Shown one piece after another: positions 1-9,063 of a DNA stretch of 64,000 nt. The stretch lies in contig NZ_JAELXV010000006.1 of assembly GCF_016427535.1 (NCBI RefSeq), positions 62,001-126,000 on the forward strand, written 5' to 3'. Numbering within the stretch: the first letter of the stretch is position 1; each line of letters opens with the position of its first letter. Below the pieces are notes generated by a model. The model made no database searches and was not told the DNA's origin. It saw nothing but the letters and a program-made list of their open reading frames with translations. Made by a program: the position numbers and the translations under genes. Origin of the DNA: Hymenobacter sp. BT559 (GTDB taxonomy: Bacteria; Bacteroidota; Bacteroidia; Cytophagales; Hymenobacteraceae).

Positions 1-1631
1 ACGCTCACTTGCACGTGCTGGCCAGTGGGCAGCAGGCTGGCCCTGATGCTCACCGTGTCTTGCATCTGGGCATAGCGAATGGCATTGGCCAGCAGGCTTA
101 GCAGCACCCAGGTAGTTTTTTCTACATCGGCGCGCACGGCGGGCAGCGTATCGGGCACTTGCACGTCGAGCACCAGGCGCTTGGGCTTGAACTGGGGCCG
201 GATGGTATCGGTGACGAACTGCACGATTTCGTGCAGATACGCCGGCTGAAAATTGAGTTGAATGGTGCCTAGCTCCAGCTGCGACACATCGAGCAGCTCG
301 TGCACCAGCTTAAGCAAGTGCTTGTTTTCGCGGCCGAGCGTGTAAATAATATTGTGCTGCTCGGCCGTGAGCGGGCCGGCTTTACTGTCCTGCAGCCGCT
401 GCAGGCTCACCTGCATGAGCGAAAGAGGCCCCCGCAGCTCTTGCGATACGGTGGTCAGAAACCGCCACTTCACCTGGTCGAGCCGGCGGTATTCGGACAC
501 ATCGCGTAGCGTAAGCACCGAGCCCACAAACTCAGGCTGCCGCGTAGCGTCGTTGACGCTCACTACCTCATTCACCAACAAGTGATAGTAGGCCTCGCCG
601 CCTTCCTGGGGCAGGGTCAGCACCGGGGTTTCGTGGGCGCGCTGGGTTGCGGGCACTTCTAGGTGGCGCAGCATGCTGGCAAACAGCTCGTTTTGCGCGG
701 CCAGCTCGGCGGCGGGGCGGCCCGTGAGCTGGCTAGCAGGCACGCCTAGCAACCGGCTGATAACGGGGTTGGCCACCAGAATGCGGTGCTTTTCATCGAC
801 TACCAGCAGGCCTTCGTCGAGGGCGTTGACCACGCTGGCCAGGCGGTTGCGCTCGGCCTTAAACTGCGCCACCGTGGAGGTGCGGTAGTCTTGTAGCTGC
901 GCCAGCAGTTGGTTGAAGGCGCGAGCCACCTCGCCCAGCTCATCTTGCCCCCCGGCCGGGATGCTGCCGGTAAAATCCTGCTGGTTGGCTTTGCGGAGGC
1001 TAGCCAGTAGCTTGCGCAAGGGCGCCACGGCTGCCCTAGGTACCCTCACCACGAAGAAAAGCAGGAGCAGGCTGCTACCCGCTAGCAGGGCCCAGGTAGT
1101 GCGCCACACCTGAGCGGCGGTGTGGGCAGTGGCGGTGCTTTTGCGCGTGATAGCGGCCATGTTCAGCTGCACCATGCGGCTAGTTTGGGCGCGCAGCAGT
1201 TGGTGCTGGGGCAGCACGCGGGCAAAATAAACCGCGGGCGTAAGCGGCTGCGCCGAGCGCAGGTCGAGCAGCGTCTGATACGCGTGAAAGCTATGGATGA
1301 GAGAATCGACCACTGCCCGCTCGCCAAGCTCGGTGACGTTGCCAGCCTCACGCGCCAGGCTGCGCTGAAACTGCCAGAGGCTCCGGCGCACAGTAGCATC
1401 GTAGCCAGCCGGGGCCACCCCCGTGAGGTAGCGCTGCTGTTGGGCTGGGGTTAGCTGGTCGAGGGCGGCATAGAGCTGCTGCCCTAGCTGCACCGAGTAA
1501 AAGTTGGCTTGCAGCACCTGGGCCGCCGAGCGGTCGAGGCGCCGTAGCGCATATAGCGAATAAGTGCCTACCCCCAGCAGCAGCCCAAATACGGCTACTA
1601 AGGCAAGGGTAATCTTGGTTTTAAGCTTCAT
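1..1631 (-). CDS. KinB-like sensor histidine kinase, C-terminus cut by window edge, His replaced by Gln
   Basis: Membrane sensor kinase read from ATG at 1631 (MKLKTKITLALVAV). Visible in order: TM1 (about residues 5-25), an extracytoplasmic four-helix-like region, TM2 (about 178-200), HAMP (to about 245), PAS-like region (about 265-375), HisKA (about 390-455) and the beginning of the HATPase domain with an N-box-like LLANAIRYA (about 515). The C-terminal G boxes lie outside the window. The HisKA H-box reads TTVSQELRGPL where the family has SHELRTP: the phospho-acceptor His is Gln (codon CAA, 441-443, in frame with the start) and the following Thr is Gly. The family normally autophosphorylates and passes phosphate to a response regulator; this copy may be a pseudokinase, a phosphatase or partner-dependent. 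No response regulator is visible in the window. Confidence 0.9.
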   Translation of the reverse strand, partial: MKLKTKITLALVAVFGLLLGVGTYSLYALRRLDRSAAQVLQANFYSVQLGQQLYAALDQLTPAQQQRYLTGVAPAGYDATVRRSLWQFQRSLAREAGNVTELGERAVVDSLIHSFHAYQTLLDLRSAQPLTPAVYFARVLPQHQLLRAQTSRMVQLNMAAITRKSTATAHTAAQVWRTTWALLAGSSLLLLFFVVRVPRAAVAPLRKLLASLRKANQQDFTGSIPAGGQDELGEVARAFNQLLAQLQDYRTSTVAQFKAERNRLASVVNALDEGLLVVDEKHRILVANPVISRLLGVPASQLTGRPAAELAAQNELFASMLRHLEVPATQRAHETPVLTLPQEGGEAYYHLLVNEVVSVNDATRQPEFVGSVLTLRDVSEYRRLDQVKWRFLTTVSQELRGPLSLMQVSLQRLQDSKAGPLTAEQHNIIYTLGRENKHLLKLVHELLDVSQLELGTIQLNFQPAYLHEIVQFVTDTIRPQFKPKRLVLDVQVPDTLPAVRADVEKTTWVLLSLLANAIRYAQMQDTVSIRASLLPTGQHVQVS

Positions 1632-2166
1632 ATAACACCCGTTGGAAAGCGCCCTAGCAACCCTTCGCGCCAGTGATGCGGGCAGGGTCACGGCCAAGGC
1701 CTCTCACTTGGCGCGCTACCGACCAAGGAGAGGCTAGCCGCAGTTCGGCCATATGCCGGACTACTTATAAAGGCTCGGGCCACTGAACTCAAAGCCGGTG
1801 CCAGGGCTAGCGCATCAATCAACCACACCCTACAATGCCTTATTAATCAACTTGCTATCCTACCAAGCAGACCTAAAGGCTACTAGTAGCCGGCGTGCCA
1901 GCTGCCTAGCGTTTTGCTAGCCCGTAGTGCATTTTGCTAGGCGAGCAGGTGGAGGTACCCACCTAGGCTGCCCCGAGGCACGAAGCAGCTGGCTAACCCC
2001 GCCCGAGACTAACGGGGCAACAGCAAGGCGCCGCCGACTAGAGCTGCTACGGCTACGGGAAGCGCCCCTGTCCGTGGGCTGATACGCTGGCCATCCGGCA
2101 CCTAGGAGGTGGAGCGGCTGGCCGCACAGCGTAAAAATCCAGGTTTGATTATGTTACTTTTGTGAC
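1632..2166. other. 535-bp intergenic region between divergent genes
   Basis: No coding region is supported here. It must carry the promoters of the kinase (leftward) and of the AraC gene (rightward). The 9-mer TTTTGCTAG occurs at 1912-1920 and again at 1932-1940, exactly 20 bp apart; meaning unknown. An SD-like AGGAGGTGG at 2104-2112 is too far from the AraC start to serve it. Confidence 0.5.
2141..2162 (+). promoter_or_regulatory. AraC-operator-like motif and -7 element before the AraC gene
   Basis: The 21-mer beginning AGGTTTGATTATG matches the one at 3041-3061 at 18 of 21 positions. Its end, TACTTTTG (2155-2162), fits the Bacteroidota -7 consensus TAnnTTTG exactly. With this -7 element transcription would start close to or just after the annotated ATG (2167), so either the mRNA is nearly leaderless or the start codon lies further in. 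Autoregulation by the AraC protein is inferred. Confidence 0.5.
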
Positions 2167-3048
2167 ATGAGCATGCCCTCCGATTTAGTGCCCTCTGCGT
2201 TTACGAGTATAGCCTTGCCACTGCAAGGGTTCAAGGCTTACAGAGTGGTGTCGCCAGCCAACGCCCTGCCCAGCGCCGGCCGCCGCGATTTTTATAAACT
2301 CGTGCTCGCCACTGGGCAAATGACCGTTGGGCTCGGCGCAGAAACCACTGACCTCGACGGTACTTTTCTGCTGTGCATCAATCCGCTCGTGCCGCACTCG
2401 GTGGTGCACCACTCTGCGGCTAATAATGGGTATGCCTGCGTGTTTACCGAGGCCTTTGTGGCCAACCTCAAGCGCACCGAAAGGCTGCAATACTCACCAC
2501 TGTTTCACGTGGGCGACTCGCCCATCATTCAGCTCACCAGCGAGCAGACGGAATTTATGGCGGGTCTGTTTCGGCAAATGCTGGCCGTGCAGCAAGATGA
2601 GTATAATTTTAAGGAAGAAGTAGTTAAGAATTGCTTAGCGCTTGTGCTGCACGAGGCCCTGCGCATACAGCCACCAGCCGAGGCCACCGAGCCGCCCAGC
2701 GCGGCGGTGCAGCTCACGCAGCGGTTCCTAGGGTTGCTAGAGCGGCAGTTTCCGCTCGAAAGCCTGGAGCAGCAGCTGGCACTGCGCACGGTCCAGGACT
2801 TTGCCAATCGCCTGGCGGTGCACGTCAACTACCTCAACCGCTGCGTGAAGGAAGCTACGGGCCGGCCCACCTCAGCCCACCTAGCCGAGCGCCTGGTGGC
2901 CGAGGCCCAGGCGCTGCTGCGCCATACCCGGTGGAGCGTCGCCGACATTGCTACTTGCTTGGGCTTCGCCTACCCTACTTATTTCAACAACTATTTTAAG
3001 CGGGAAACCGGCCAAACGCCTGCCACCTATCGTAAGCAGCAGGTTTGA
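2167..3048 (+). CDS. AraC family transcriptional regulator
   Basis: 293-residue regulator with an N-terminal cupin-like effector region (about 1-160) and a C-terminal double helix-turn-helix (about 190-290). The second HTH is clear: WSVADIATCLGFAYPTYFNNYFKRETGQTP has the A..LGF....YF...FK...G.TP signature of the family. ATG at 2167 gives MSMPSDLV; ATG at 2173 is an alternative. The gene is followed by the hydrolase at 3165, and a direct-repeat operator overlaps its stop codon. It probably activates itself and the hydrolase. The small-molecule signal is unknown. Confidence 0.88.
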   Translation: MSMPSDLVPSAFTSIALPLQGFKAYRVVSPANALPSAGRRDFYKLVLATGQMTVGLGAETTDLDGTFLLCINPLVPHSVVHHSAANNGYACVFTEAFVANLKRTERLQYSPLFHVGDSPIIQLTSEQTEFMAGLFRQMLAVQQDEYNFKEEVVKNCLALVLHEALRIQPPAEATEPPSAAVQLTQRFLGLLERQFPLESLEQQLALRTVQDFANRLAVHVNYLNRCVKEATGRPTSAHLAERLVAEAQALLRHTRWSVADIATCLGFAYPTYFNNYFKRETGQTPATYRKQQV

Positions 3049-3071
3049 TAATCATACTTTTTTGGTTTGAT
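3042..3071 (+). promoter_or_regulatory. Direct-repeat AraC-type operator before the hydrolase
   Basis: GGTTTGAT occurs at 3042-3049 and 3064-3071, 22 bp start to start (two helical turns), and each copy is followed by a similar tail (aaTCAT and tcTCAT). This is the geometry AraC-family proteins use to bind tandem half-sites. The first copy overlaps the TGA stop of the AraC gene (3046-3048). A related copy lies just before the AraC gene itself. Confidence 0.5.
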
Positions 3072-3164
3072 TCTCATTAACCGTCGGCCACCGGGGGCGC
3101 GCAATTTTGCACCACCCAGCAGCTAGCCCTGGTAGGGCCACGCTAGCTAGGCGTACCTCTTCCC

Positions 3165-4136
3165 ATGCCTACTTCTCAAGCTTCTGTGGCCCCGGCCACC
3201 GTTAAGCTCACTACCACCGTTCTCTCGCTCAGCCCGGTGGTGCTGGCCGCGCCAGGGCGGCCCGTCGATTTGCAGCTGCGCATCTCGCTGCCCCGCACCG
3301 GACGCGACTTGCCCATCCTGCTGCTTTCGCACGGCCACGGCTCCTCCAATTATCTTTCTTCGCTGGAAGGCTACGCCCCGCTGGCCAATTTCTGGGCCGC
3401 CAGCGGCTTCGTCGTCATTCAGCCCACACACCTCAGCTCCAAGACCTTGAGCCAAGACCCACGCGTGGTCAATGCGCCAAGTGCGCCATTTTTCTGGCGC
3501 TCGCGCCCGCAGGACATGAGCTATATTCTTGACCAGCTGCCCGCGCTGGAGGCCGCCGTGCCCGAGCTAACCGGGCGCCTCGACCACAGCCGGGTAGCAG
3601 TGGCCGGGCACTCATTGGGCGCGCACACGGCCGGCATGCTGCTGGGGGCGCAGCTCACCGACGAAGACGGTACCAAGGTGAGCCTGATGGATACGCGCAT
3701 TAAGGCGGGGGTGCTGCTCACGCCGCCCGGCAACGGCGGCGCCGACCTCACCGCGGCGGGCGCCGAGCGCGTGCCTTTTTTTCGCCACCCCAGCTTTGCT
3801 GAGATGACGACCCCCACCCTAGTGGTGATGGGCGACGAGGACTTATCGCCCCACTTCACCGTGCGTGGCGCCGACTGGCACGCCGACCCGTACTACCTGA
3901 GTACCGGCCCCAAGTGCTTGCTGACGGTGCTGGGCAGTGGGCACCTACTAGGTGGCATTTCGGGCTACGATGCGGCCGAAACGACCGACGAGAACCCCGC
4001 GCGGGTGGCGCTGGTGCAGCACCTCACCTGGGCCTACCTGCGCACCGCGCTCTACCCCGAAGACCCAGCCTGGCCCGATGCCTGTGCCCAGCTGCAACAC
4101 GCCTCGCCAGCCCTGGGCCGGGTCGAGTGCAAGTAA
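3165..4136 (+). CDS. Alpha/beta hydrolase (dienelactone hydrolase/PAF-acetylhydrolase-like)
   Basis: 323-residue alpha/beta-hydrolase fold enzyme. The oxyanion-hole strand reads ILLLSHGHGSS, the nucleophile elbow GHSLG places Ser at residue 150, a likely acid Asp is in VVMGDEDLSP and a likely catalytic His in VLGSGHLLGG. A long insertion between strand and elbow is typical of chlorophyllase/PAF-acetylhydrolase relatives. The first 25 residues are weakly conserved and do not form a convincing signal peptide, so a cytoplasmic location is likely. It follows the AraC regulator with 116 bp between them and is probably its target. The substrate (ester or lactone) cannot be named from sequence. Confidence 0.8.
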   Translation: MPTSQASVAPATVKLTTTVLSLSPVVLAAPGRPVDLQLRISLPRTGRDLPILLLSHGHGSSNYLSSLEGYAPLANFWAASGFVVIQPTHLSSKTLSQDPRVVNAPSAPFFWRSRPQDMSYILDQLPALEAAVPELTGRLDHSRVAVAGHSLGAHTAGMLLGAQLTDEDGTKVSLMDTRIKAGVLLTPPGNGGADLTAAGAERVPFFRHPSFAEMTTPTLVVMGDEDLSPHFTVRGADWHADPYYLSTGPKCLLTVLGSGHLLGGISGYDAAETTDENPARVALVQHLTWAYLRTALYPEDPAWPDACAQLQHASPALGRVECK

Positions 4137-4258
4137 GCAGCTGGCTAGCTAGCTGGGCCCCTAGGTGCTTGCACCACGCCATTTTCAGGCACAGGGCTTG
4201 CGGTGGCGCGCCGAAAGGCAGTACAGACGAGCAGTTCTAACTCTGCTCTTAAAGCACT

Positions 4259-4309
4259 CGCCCACGTAAGTGGGGCCTGGCTATTGCTTTGGCCCCACTT
4301 GCGTGGGCG
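4259..4309. terminator. Bidirectional hairpin between convergent genes
   Basis: 19-bp arms (4259-4277 and 4291-4309) with one mismatch and a 13-nt loop, lying between the rightward hydrolase and the leftward SDR. There is no strong T-run on either side, so it may end transcription from both sides or be a REP-like palindrome. Confidence 0.5.
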
Positions 4310-4440
4310 ATGTTACGCGTGGTACATATATAGCAGCTAGCGCCAGTGGGCACAGCAAGCAGGAGCGTGCTTCCGTTTTGTAGTAGCTCTCATGCGACCC
4401 AGCACCTAGGGCTTTGGCTGTAGGCACTGCTAGCCAAAAG

Positions 4441-5451
4441 CTACTTACGCTGCTGAAGAAGCGCCGTGGCTACCAGCCCCAGCCCCGCTACGGCCGCTAG
4501 GGCCAGCAGGGGGCGCTCCTGGGCCTTTACGTAAAGGCTGCCCGAGCGAAACCAGCCGTGGTGCGTGCCATGCTCATGCAGGCCGTAGCCTGGTTCGTAT
4601 AGGGCGTTGTCGTCGCGGCTGCGCGAGGGGCGCTCGTCGTGCTGCGAAGGGTACATCCACAGCTCCATTACCTTATCAGTCAGGCTCGGGAAGATGGGCG
4701 CGAGCACGGCAAACGCCTTCGCCTGAAAGCCCACGTACATATCGCGTTTGGGGTAGGCAGCGGCAAAGAGGATAGCCTCGCCCACCGCCTCGGGCGGATA
4801 CACCATGCCGCGGTGCGAGGGCTGCTTGTCGAGGTAGCTGCGCGCGTGCTCGTTGTAGGGCGTATCGATGCGGCCGGGGTGCACAAGCGTCACCGACACG
4901 GGCGCGTCTTCCTTTTCCAGCTCCATGCGCAGGGCCCCAGTCCAGCCGTGCAGCGCGTGCTTGGCCGAGGCGTAGGTCGACTGCACCGGCGTAGGCCAAT
5001 CGCCAAACAAACTGCCTACGTTGACGAGCGCCCCTGCCTGGCCGCGCTCCTTAAAGTGTTGCACCGCCGCCCGCGAGCCGTAGACCTGGCCCCAAAATAC
5101 CGTGTCGAACATGTGCCGCATGTCCGGAATCGACACTTCTGTGGTACTGCCGAAGATGGACACGCCAGCGTTGTTTACCCACGTGTCGAAGGTGCCAAAC
5201 TCGGCGATGGCCGCCGCTGCCAAGTGGTTGACCGCCTCTTCGCTACTGACATCAGTAGGCACGGCAATAGCCTGGCCGCCCTGGCTGCGAATTTCCTCGG
5301 CTAGCTGCTGCAGGGCATCGGCATTGCGAGCAGCCAGCACGAGTTTGGCACCGCGCTCGGCCGCTAGGCGGGCTGTCACCAGCCCAATGCCGCTGGAAGC
5401 GCCCGTCAGCACGATAACCTGCTGGTCGAGCGGTTTAAGAGATAGCTTCAT
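4441..5451 (-). CDS. SDR family oxidoreductase with C-terminal membrane helix
   Basis: Classical short-chain dehydrogenase, 336 residues from ATG at 5451 (MKLSLKPLDQQVIVL); the longer frame upstream is unlikely because the glycine-rich motif would be displaced. Visible motifs are TGASSGIG (NAD(P)-binding), NNAG, and the catalytic Ser/Tyr/Lys in VGSLFG...YASAK. After the SDR core, a tail of about 90 residues ends in a hydrophobic stretch (LLALAAVAGLGLVATALL) that should anchor the enzyme in the membrane. It lies 90 bp downstream of a second SDR on the same strand and is probably co-transcribed. Substrate unknown. Confidence 0.85.
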   Translation of the reverse strand: MKLSLKPLDQQVIVLTGASSGIGLVTARLAAERGAKLVLAARNADALQQLAEEIRSQGGQAIAVPTDVSSEEAVNHLAAAAIAEFGTFDTWVNNAGVSIFGSTTEVSIPDMRHMFDTVFWGQVYGSRAAVQHFKERGQAGALVNVGSLFGDWPTPVQSTYASAKHALHGWTGALRMELEKEDAPVSVTLVHPGRIDTPYNEHARSYLDKQPSHRGMVYPPEAVGEAILFAAAYPKRDMYVGFQAKAFAVLAPIFPSLTDKVMELWMYPSQHDERPSRSRDDNALYEPGYGLHEHGTHHGWFRSGSLYVKAQERPLLALAAVAGLGLVATALLQQRK

Positions 5452-5541
5452 ACAAAAACTGAAAAAAAGTATGGTTGCCCGCCTACCGTGGCTGATGGCC
5501 CACCTAGGGCAGCGCGGCGGCACGGCGGTAGGGCGTCCCGC

Positions 5542-6405
5542 TTAGGTATTGAGCACCTCGCCGCCGTTGGGGTGTATGGCCTGGCCCGTGATGTAAGACG
5601 CGTCTTCTGAGGCCAGAAATACGTAGGCCGGGGCCACTTCCGAAGGCTGGCCAGGGCGCTTCATGGTCGTGTCTTTACCAAACTCGGCCACCTTCTCGGC
5701 CGGGAAGCTAGCCGGAATGAGCGGCGTCCAGATGGGGCCGGGCGCCACCGAATTGGCCCGAATTTTCTTTTCTGCCAGCTGCTGCGCAATAGAGCGAATG
5801 TAGGCCGTGATGGCCCCCTTCGTAGCCGAATAATCAACCAATTGCTGGTTGCCCCGGTAGGCGTTGATGGAAGAAGTGGCAATAATGGAATCGCCTTCGT
5901 GCAGGTGCGGCAGGGCTGCCTTCACCACCCACACCAGGGGAAAGAAATTGACCTGAAACGTGTCGGTGAACTGCTCATTGGGCAGCTCGGCCACGTTGGT
6001 GCTAGTGAACTGCTCGGCGGCATTGCTCACCACAATGTTGAGCTGGCCTAGCTCCCGCACGGTTTTCGCCACTATAGCTGCGCAAAAATCAGCCTGCCGC
6101 AGGTCGCCGGGCAGGTGCAGGCAGCGGCGCCCCTCAGCCTGCACTAGGCGCTCGGTTTCGTTGGCGTCGGCCTGCTCCTCCGCCTTGTAGGAGATAGCCA
6201 CATCGGCTTCTTCGCGGGCAAAGTGCACGGCCACTGCCCGGCCAATGCCCGAGTCGCCGCCCGTGATGAGCGCCACCTTGCCTTCGAGCTTGCCGCTGCC
6301 ACGGTAATTAGGCCGAATGTATTCGGGCTGCGGGTGCATCTCGTTTTCGAGGCCGGGCTGCTGGTCTTGGTGCTGCGGGGGAAGAGAAGTGGGTTTGGTA
6401 GACAT
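5542..6405 (-). CDS. SDR family oxidoreductase (general-stress YghA/YhxC type)
   Basis: 287 residues from ATG at 6405 (MSTKPTSLPPQH). It has the long polar N-terminal extension (PEYIRPNYRGSGKLEGKVA) of the YghA/YhxC/YdaD stress-associated SDR group, then TGGDSGIG, a catalytic Ser in ATSSIN, and YSATK with the catalytic Tyr and Lys. The C-terminus ends ITGQAIHPNGGEVLNT, typical of the group. Family members reduce aldehydes or ketones with NAD(P)H; the physiological substrate is usually unknown. First gene of a likely two-gene unit with the membrane-anchored SDR. Confidence 0.85.
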   Translation of the reverse strand: MSTKPTSLPPQHQDQQPGLENEMHPQPEYIRPNYRGSGKLEGKVALITGGDSGIGRAVAVHFAREEADVAISYKAEEQADANETERLVQAEGRRCLHLPGDLRQADFCAAIVAKTVRELGQLNIVVSNAAEQFTSTNVAELPNEQFTDTFQVNFFPLVWVVKAALPHLHEGDSIIATSSINAYRGNQQLVDYSATKGAITAYIRSIAQQLAEKKIRANSVAPGPIWTPLIPASFPAEKVAEFGKDTTMKRPGQPSEVAPAYVFLASEDASYITGQAIHPNGGEVLNT

Positions 6406-7125
6406 ACGTATTGGAGTGAAAAAGCTATCTGCTGGGTCAGGCGCGCCCACGCCAGTAGCGATAGCCGGGTAAATGAATGCGCCAGAGCGGCTCGAGGGCT
6501 ACTCTCGAGCTTAGTGCCCTGGCTGAAAGAGCATGGCCTGAAAACCATGCTCTTTCTAACGACTCATTTGCCGAAGCGTCCAAACAATGCGGTTGCTTAT
6601 CAGATAATTACCAACAAACACCTATACCCCCGTATTTCTAGCGATTTTCTCGATTTATAGGGATGCCCCTCCGTAAAAATGCCTAGGTCTTGCCTCGTAA
6701 GGGTGGGCCACCTGTACAGCATACCTAGGGGCCTATTTAACTAGGAACGGAGCTGCTACCGAGCAGTATAGCACTAGCGCAGTGTAAGTAGGGGAAGTAG
6801 TATAGCAGCCTACTTACTTGGGTAGCGTGGGCTAATTACACTTAGTAGAATAGCTACGTGCAGTGCTTGGTTGGTGGCCTTACGGGCTTTACCTGGCAAC
6901 GAGCAATAACACGGAGCGCTCCTCTTATTTCAATGCTGCCTTATAGAGTAAGTGGCTCTCATTATATACACGGAAAGGCCCGTAAAAAAGACGGACTCCT
7001 GCCTCCGTGATAACCAGTAATTATGCTGTAATTTAAAGGATTACTACAAAATAGAGCACTTATAAGCCTAGGTCTTGCCGTTATTGAGGATATCAGGTGC
7101 TGACACTTCAGCTGCTTGCTACCCC
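6406..7125. other. 720-bp intergenic region with hairpins
   Basis: No convincing gene. A perfect 12-bp stem (6525-6536 with 6545-6556, 8-nt loop) and a smaller one (GCTCGAG at 6490-6496 with CTCGAGC at 6504-6510) lie 85-150 bp upstream of the leftward SDR start, within its likely promoter or leader region. The part from about 6590 to 7070 is comparatively A+T-rich and presumably holds the promoter of the DsbA-like gene; nothing else was recognised. Confidence 0.4.
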
Positions 7126-7764
7126 ATGAACTCACTGCACAACCGGCCTGCCGCTACGCTGCTCATCGACTACTACACCGACCCACTGTGCCGCCAAAGC
7201 TGGGCCTTCGAACCTTGCTGGCGACGACTGCGCGCTGAGTTCGGCCATCGGTTTGACTGGCGCTATTGCCTGGGCGGGCTACTCCCCCACCGGGCTACGC
7301 CCGCTACGGGCCAACCAAGGTCGTCGCGGCTGGCCTGCCTGGCGGTGAGGTGCGCCGAGCAACAAAGCCCCCAGGCCGGCGACTTATACCTGCGAGCCTT
7401 GCGCGCGGCCGCCCTGTGCGATGGCCGCGACCTCGCCCAGCCCGACGTGCTGCTGGACATTTCCAGCGAGCTGGCCGCTCAGCTGCCAGGCCTACCCAAG
7501 CAACTGCCCTCGGTTTTTAATGCTACTATTTTTCAGCAACACTTTCTGCGCGTTGCAGCTACCCACGCACCTGCCCATGAAGCGTGCGCAGGCAGCAGTT
7601 TTGCCGCCCAAGGTATTCCTGGCCTGGTGCTGCGGCGAGCCGGCTGGCCCGACCAGATAATCACCGTTAACAACCAGCCTTACGAGGTGCTTCTACATGC
7701 CCTGGCACAGGCCGCTCCTGACCTCTTTTATGTCGCGAGCCTCGAAGAAGGAGGCGCTGGGTAG
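7126..7764 (+). CDS. DsbA-family (SpxH/YjbH-like) thioredoxin-fold protein
   Basis: 212 residues from ATG at 7126 (MNSLHNRPAATLLIDYY); a TTG at 7075 would add 17 poorly supported residues. The DYYTDPLCRQSWAFEP segment matches the DPLCxxCWAFEP signature of YjbH/SpxH-type DsbA proteins, but the second active-site Cys is Ser (C-R-Q-S), so disulfide exchange by a dithiol mechanism is not possible. C-terminal QGIPGLVLRRAG resembles the cis-Pro region. In Firmicutes SpxH is an adaptor delivering Spx to ClpXP; no such role can be assumed here. No signal peptide, so cytoplasmic. Confidence 0.75.
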   Translation: MNSLHNRPAATLLIDYYTDPLCRQSWAFEPCWRRLRAEFGHRFDWRYCLGGLLPHRATPATGQPRSSRLACLAVRCAEQQSPQAGDLYLRALRAAALCDGRDLAQPDVLLDISSELAAQLPGLPKQLPSVFNATIFQQHFLRVAATHAPAHEACAGSSFAAQGIPGLVLRRAGWPDQIITVNNQPYEVLLHALAQAAPDLFYVASLEEGGAG

Positions 7765-7837
7765 CCACTCCTTAAGAAGCCTAATAGCCATCGGCACCGA
7801 GCAAACGGCACGGGCAATAGCACCTACCTAGGGCGCG

Positions 7838-8803
7838 CTAACTGACTTTCTTGGCCTTGGGCCGCGGCCGAGTTGGGGCCTTGAGGTAGGTGTGCGCGGG
7901 CACCACGCGGTAGGTAGGGTTGGCACTTAGCAGCTCCTCCTGCACCTTGACGTGGTTTTGGCCGAAAATCACCAGCAGGCGCTGGGCATGAGTCTTTTGC
8001 TGGGCCCGCAGCAGGTTCGAATATATTTTGAGATTGCGGTTGTAGAACAGCGTGATGTAGTGCGCTCCTATATAAGCAGTGTCTACCCGCCCTAGGTCGT
8101 TGGTATTGGTGCCGCTGGCCGAAAACGTGCCGCTTGTCACGTACGCCGGCGTGTTAAACAGCACCCGGTGGCTCAGCGCCACCAAGTCCGGCTGGTTGAT
8201 GCGGGCCAGGTAGTCGTAGACCGATAGGCTGTCGTGCTGCACCTGGCGCCGCAGGGGCCGCGCCGCCGCTTGCAACTCTTGCAGCCCCTGCCTGAACAGC
8301 GCAATATTGCGGCCGGTGCTCAGCAGCCCCTGCGAGGTAGAGGCCGTGTAGTCGACACCCTGCGGCGCCGGCAGGTGCAGCTCCTTCGCCAGCGCAAACC
8401 CTATTTGGTAGCGCTCGCTGCGGCCGTAGGGCAACGTTGCCAGCTGTAGCTGGCCCTGCTGGTAGGCGGCATACAGGCTGTCGAGTTGCGGCTGCTCTTT
8501 AGGCTCGGCTTCTACCAAGATAAGGTCGGGCCGAAAGCGCCGCAGCTGAGCTCGCAACTGGGCCAACTCGGCCTGCTTCTTAGGGCTAAGCACATCTGAC
8601 CTAGGGTCTTGAGCCGTGTACAACTGATGCAGGTGGTCGCAGCCTAGCACCATTACCTCCACCGGATGGGTGGGCCCCTGCGCCAAACTGGGTGTCGTCG
8701 CCAGCCCCCCTAGGGCCATCAGCAAGCTAGCTAGTAGCTGGCGCCGCGCTTGGGCGTGAGTAATAACGGTGCGCAGCGTGGCACCAAGCGTAGAGAGGGG
8801 CAT
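7838..8803 (-). CDS. DUF5694-like exported protein
   Basis: 321 residues if started at ATG 8803 (MPLSTLGATLRTVI); an ATG at 8845 would add 14 residues. The hydrophobic stretch LLASLLMALGGLATTPSLAQ looks like a signal peptide ending near AQG. The core (VMVLGCDHLH, DVLSPKKQAELAQLRAQL, FRPDLILVEAEP, LVIFGQNHVKVQEELL) resembles the DUF5694 family, a TraB/GumN-related fold with no established activity. The C-terminus is very basic (PRPKAKK). It stands alone between the DsbA-like and amine oxidase genes. Confidence 0.6.
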   Translation of the reverse strand: MPLSTLGATLRTVITHAQARRQLLASLLMALGGLATTPSLAQGPTHPVEVMVLGCDHLHQLYTAQDPRSDVLSPKKQAELAQLRAQLRRFRPDLILVEAEPKEQPQLDSLYAAYQQGQLQLATLPYGRSERYQIGFALAKELHLPAPQGVDYTASTSQGLLSTGRNIALFRQGLQELQAAARPLRRQVQHDSLSVYDYLARINQPDLVALSHRVLFNTPAYVTSGTFSASGTNTNDLGRVDTAYIGAHYITLFYNRNLKIYSNLLRAQQKTHAQRLLVIFGQNHVKVQEELLSANPTYRVVPAHTYLKAPTRPRPKAKKVS

Positions 8804-9063
8804 GCAGGAAAAGGTAAGATGGTAGCGCACAAAGAAAACAACCACCGCCCCACCGGGCTACACTAGCCAACCGCTATGCAGCAGCTTGCCAAAATAAGCG
8901 GCGCTACCAGGAGCACCGCTCACACTTCAGGACACAATTTGCTTGCCCGCTTTATTCCTACTTATCTATAGCTATTACCTTACTTAAGCTACCAGACGTG
9001 GCCTAAGCAGGGCACTCCAGCCGCGCGGGCGTTACTTTACGGGCTCAACTTTTTACCGCTACC

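Noticed and set aside
4639..5304. 221-codon plus-strand open frame
   Set aside because: Antisense to the SDR gene with clear catalytic motifs.
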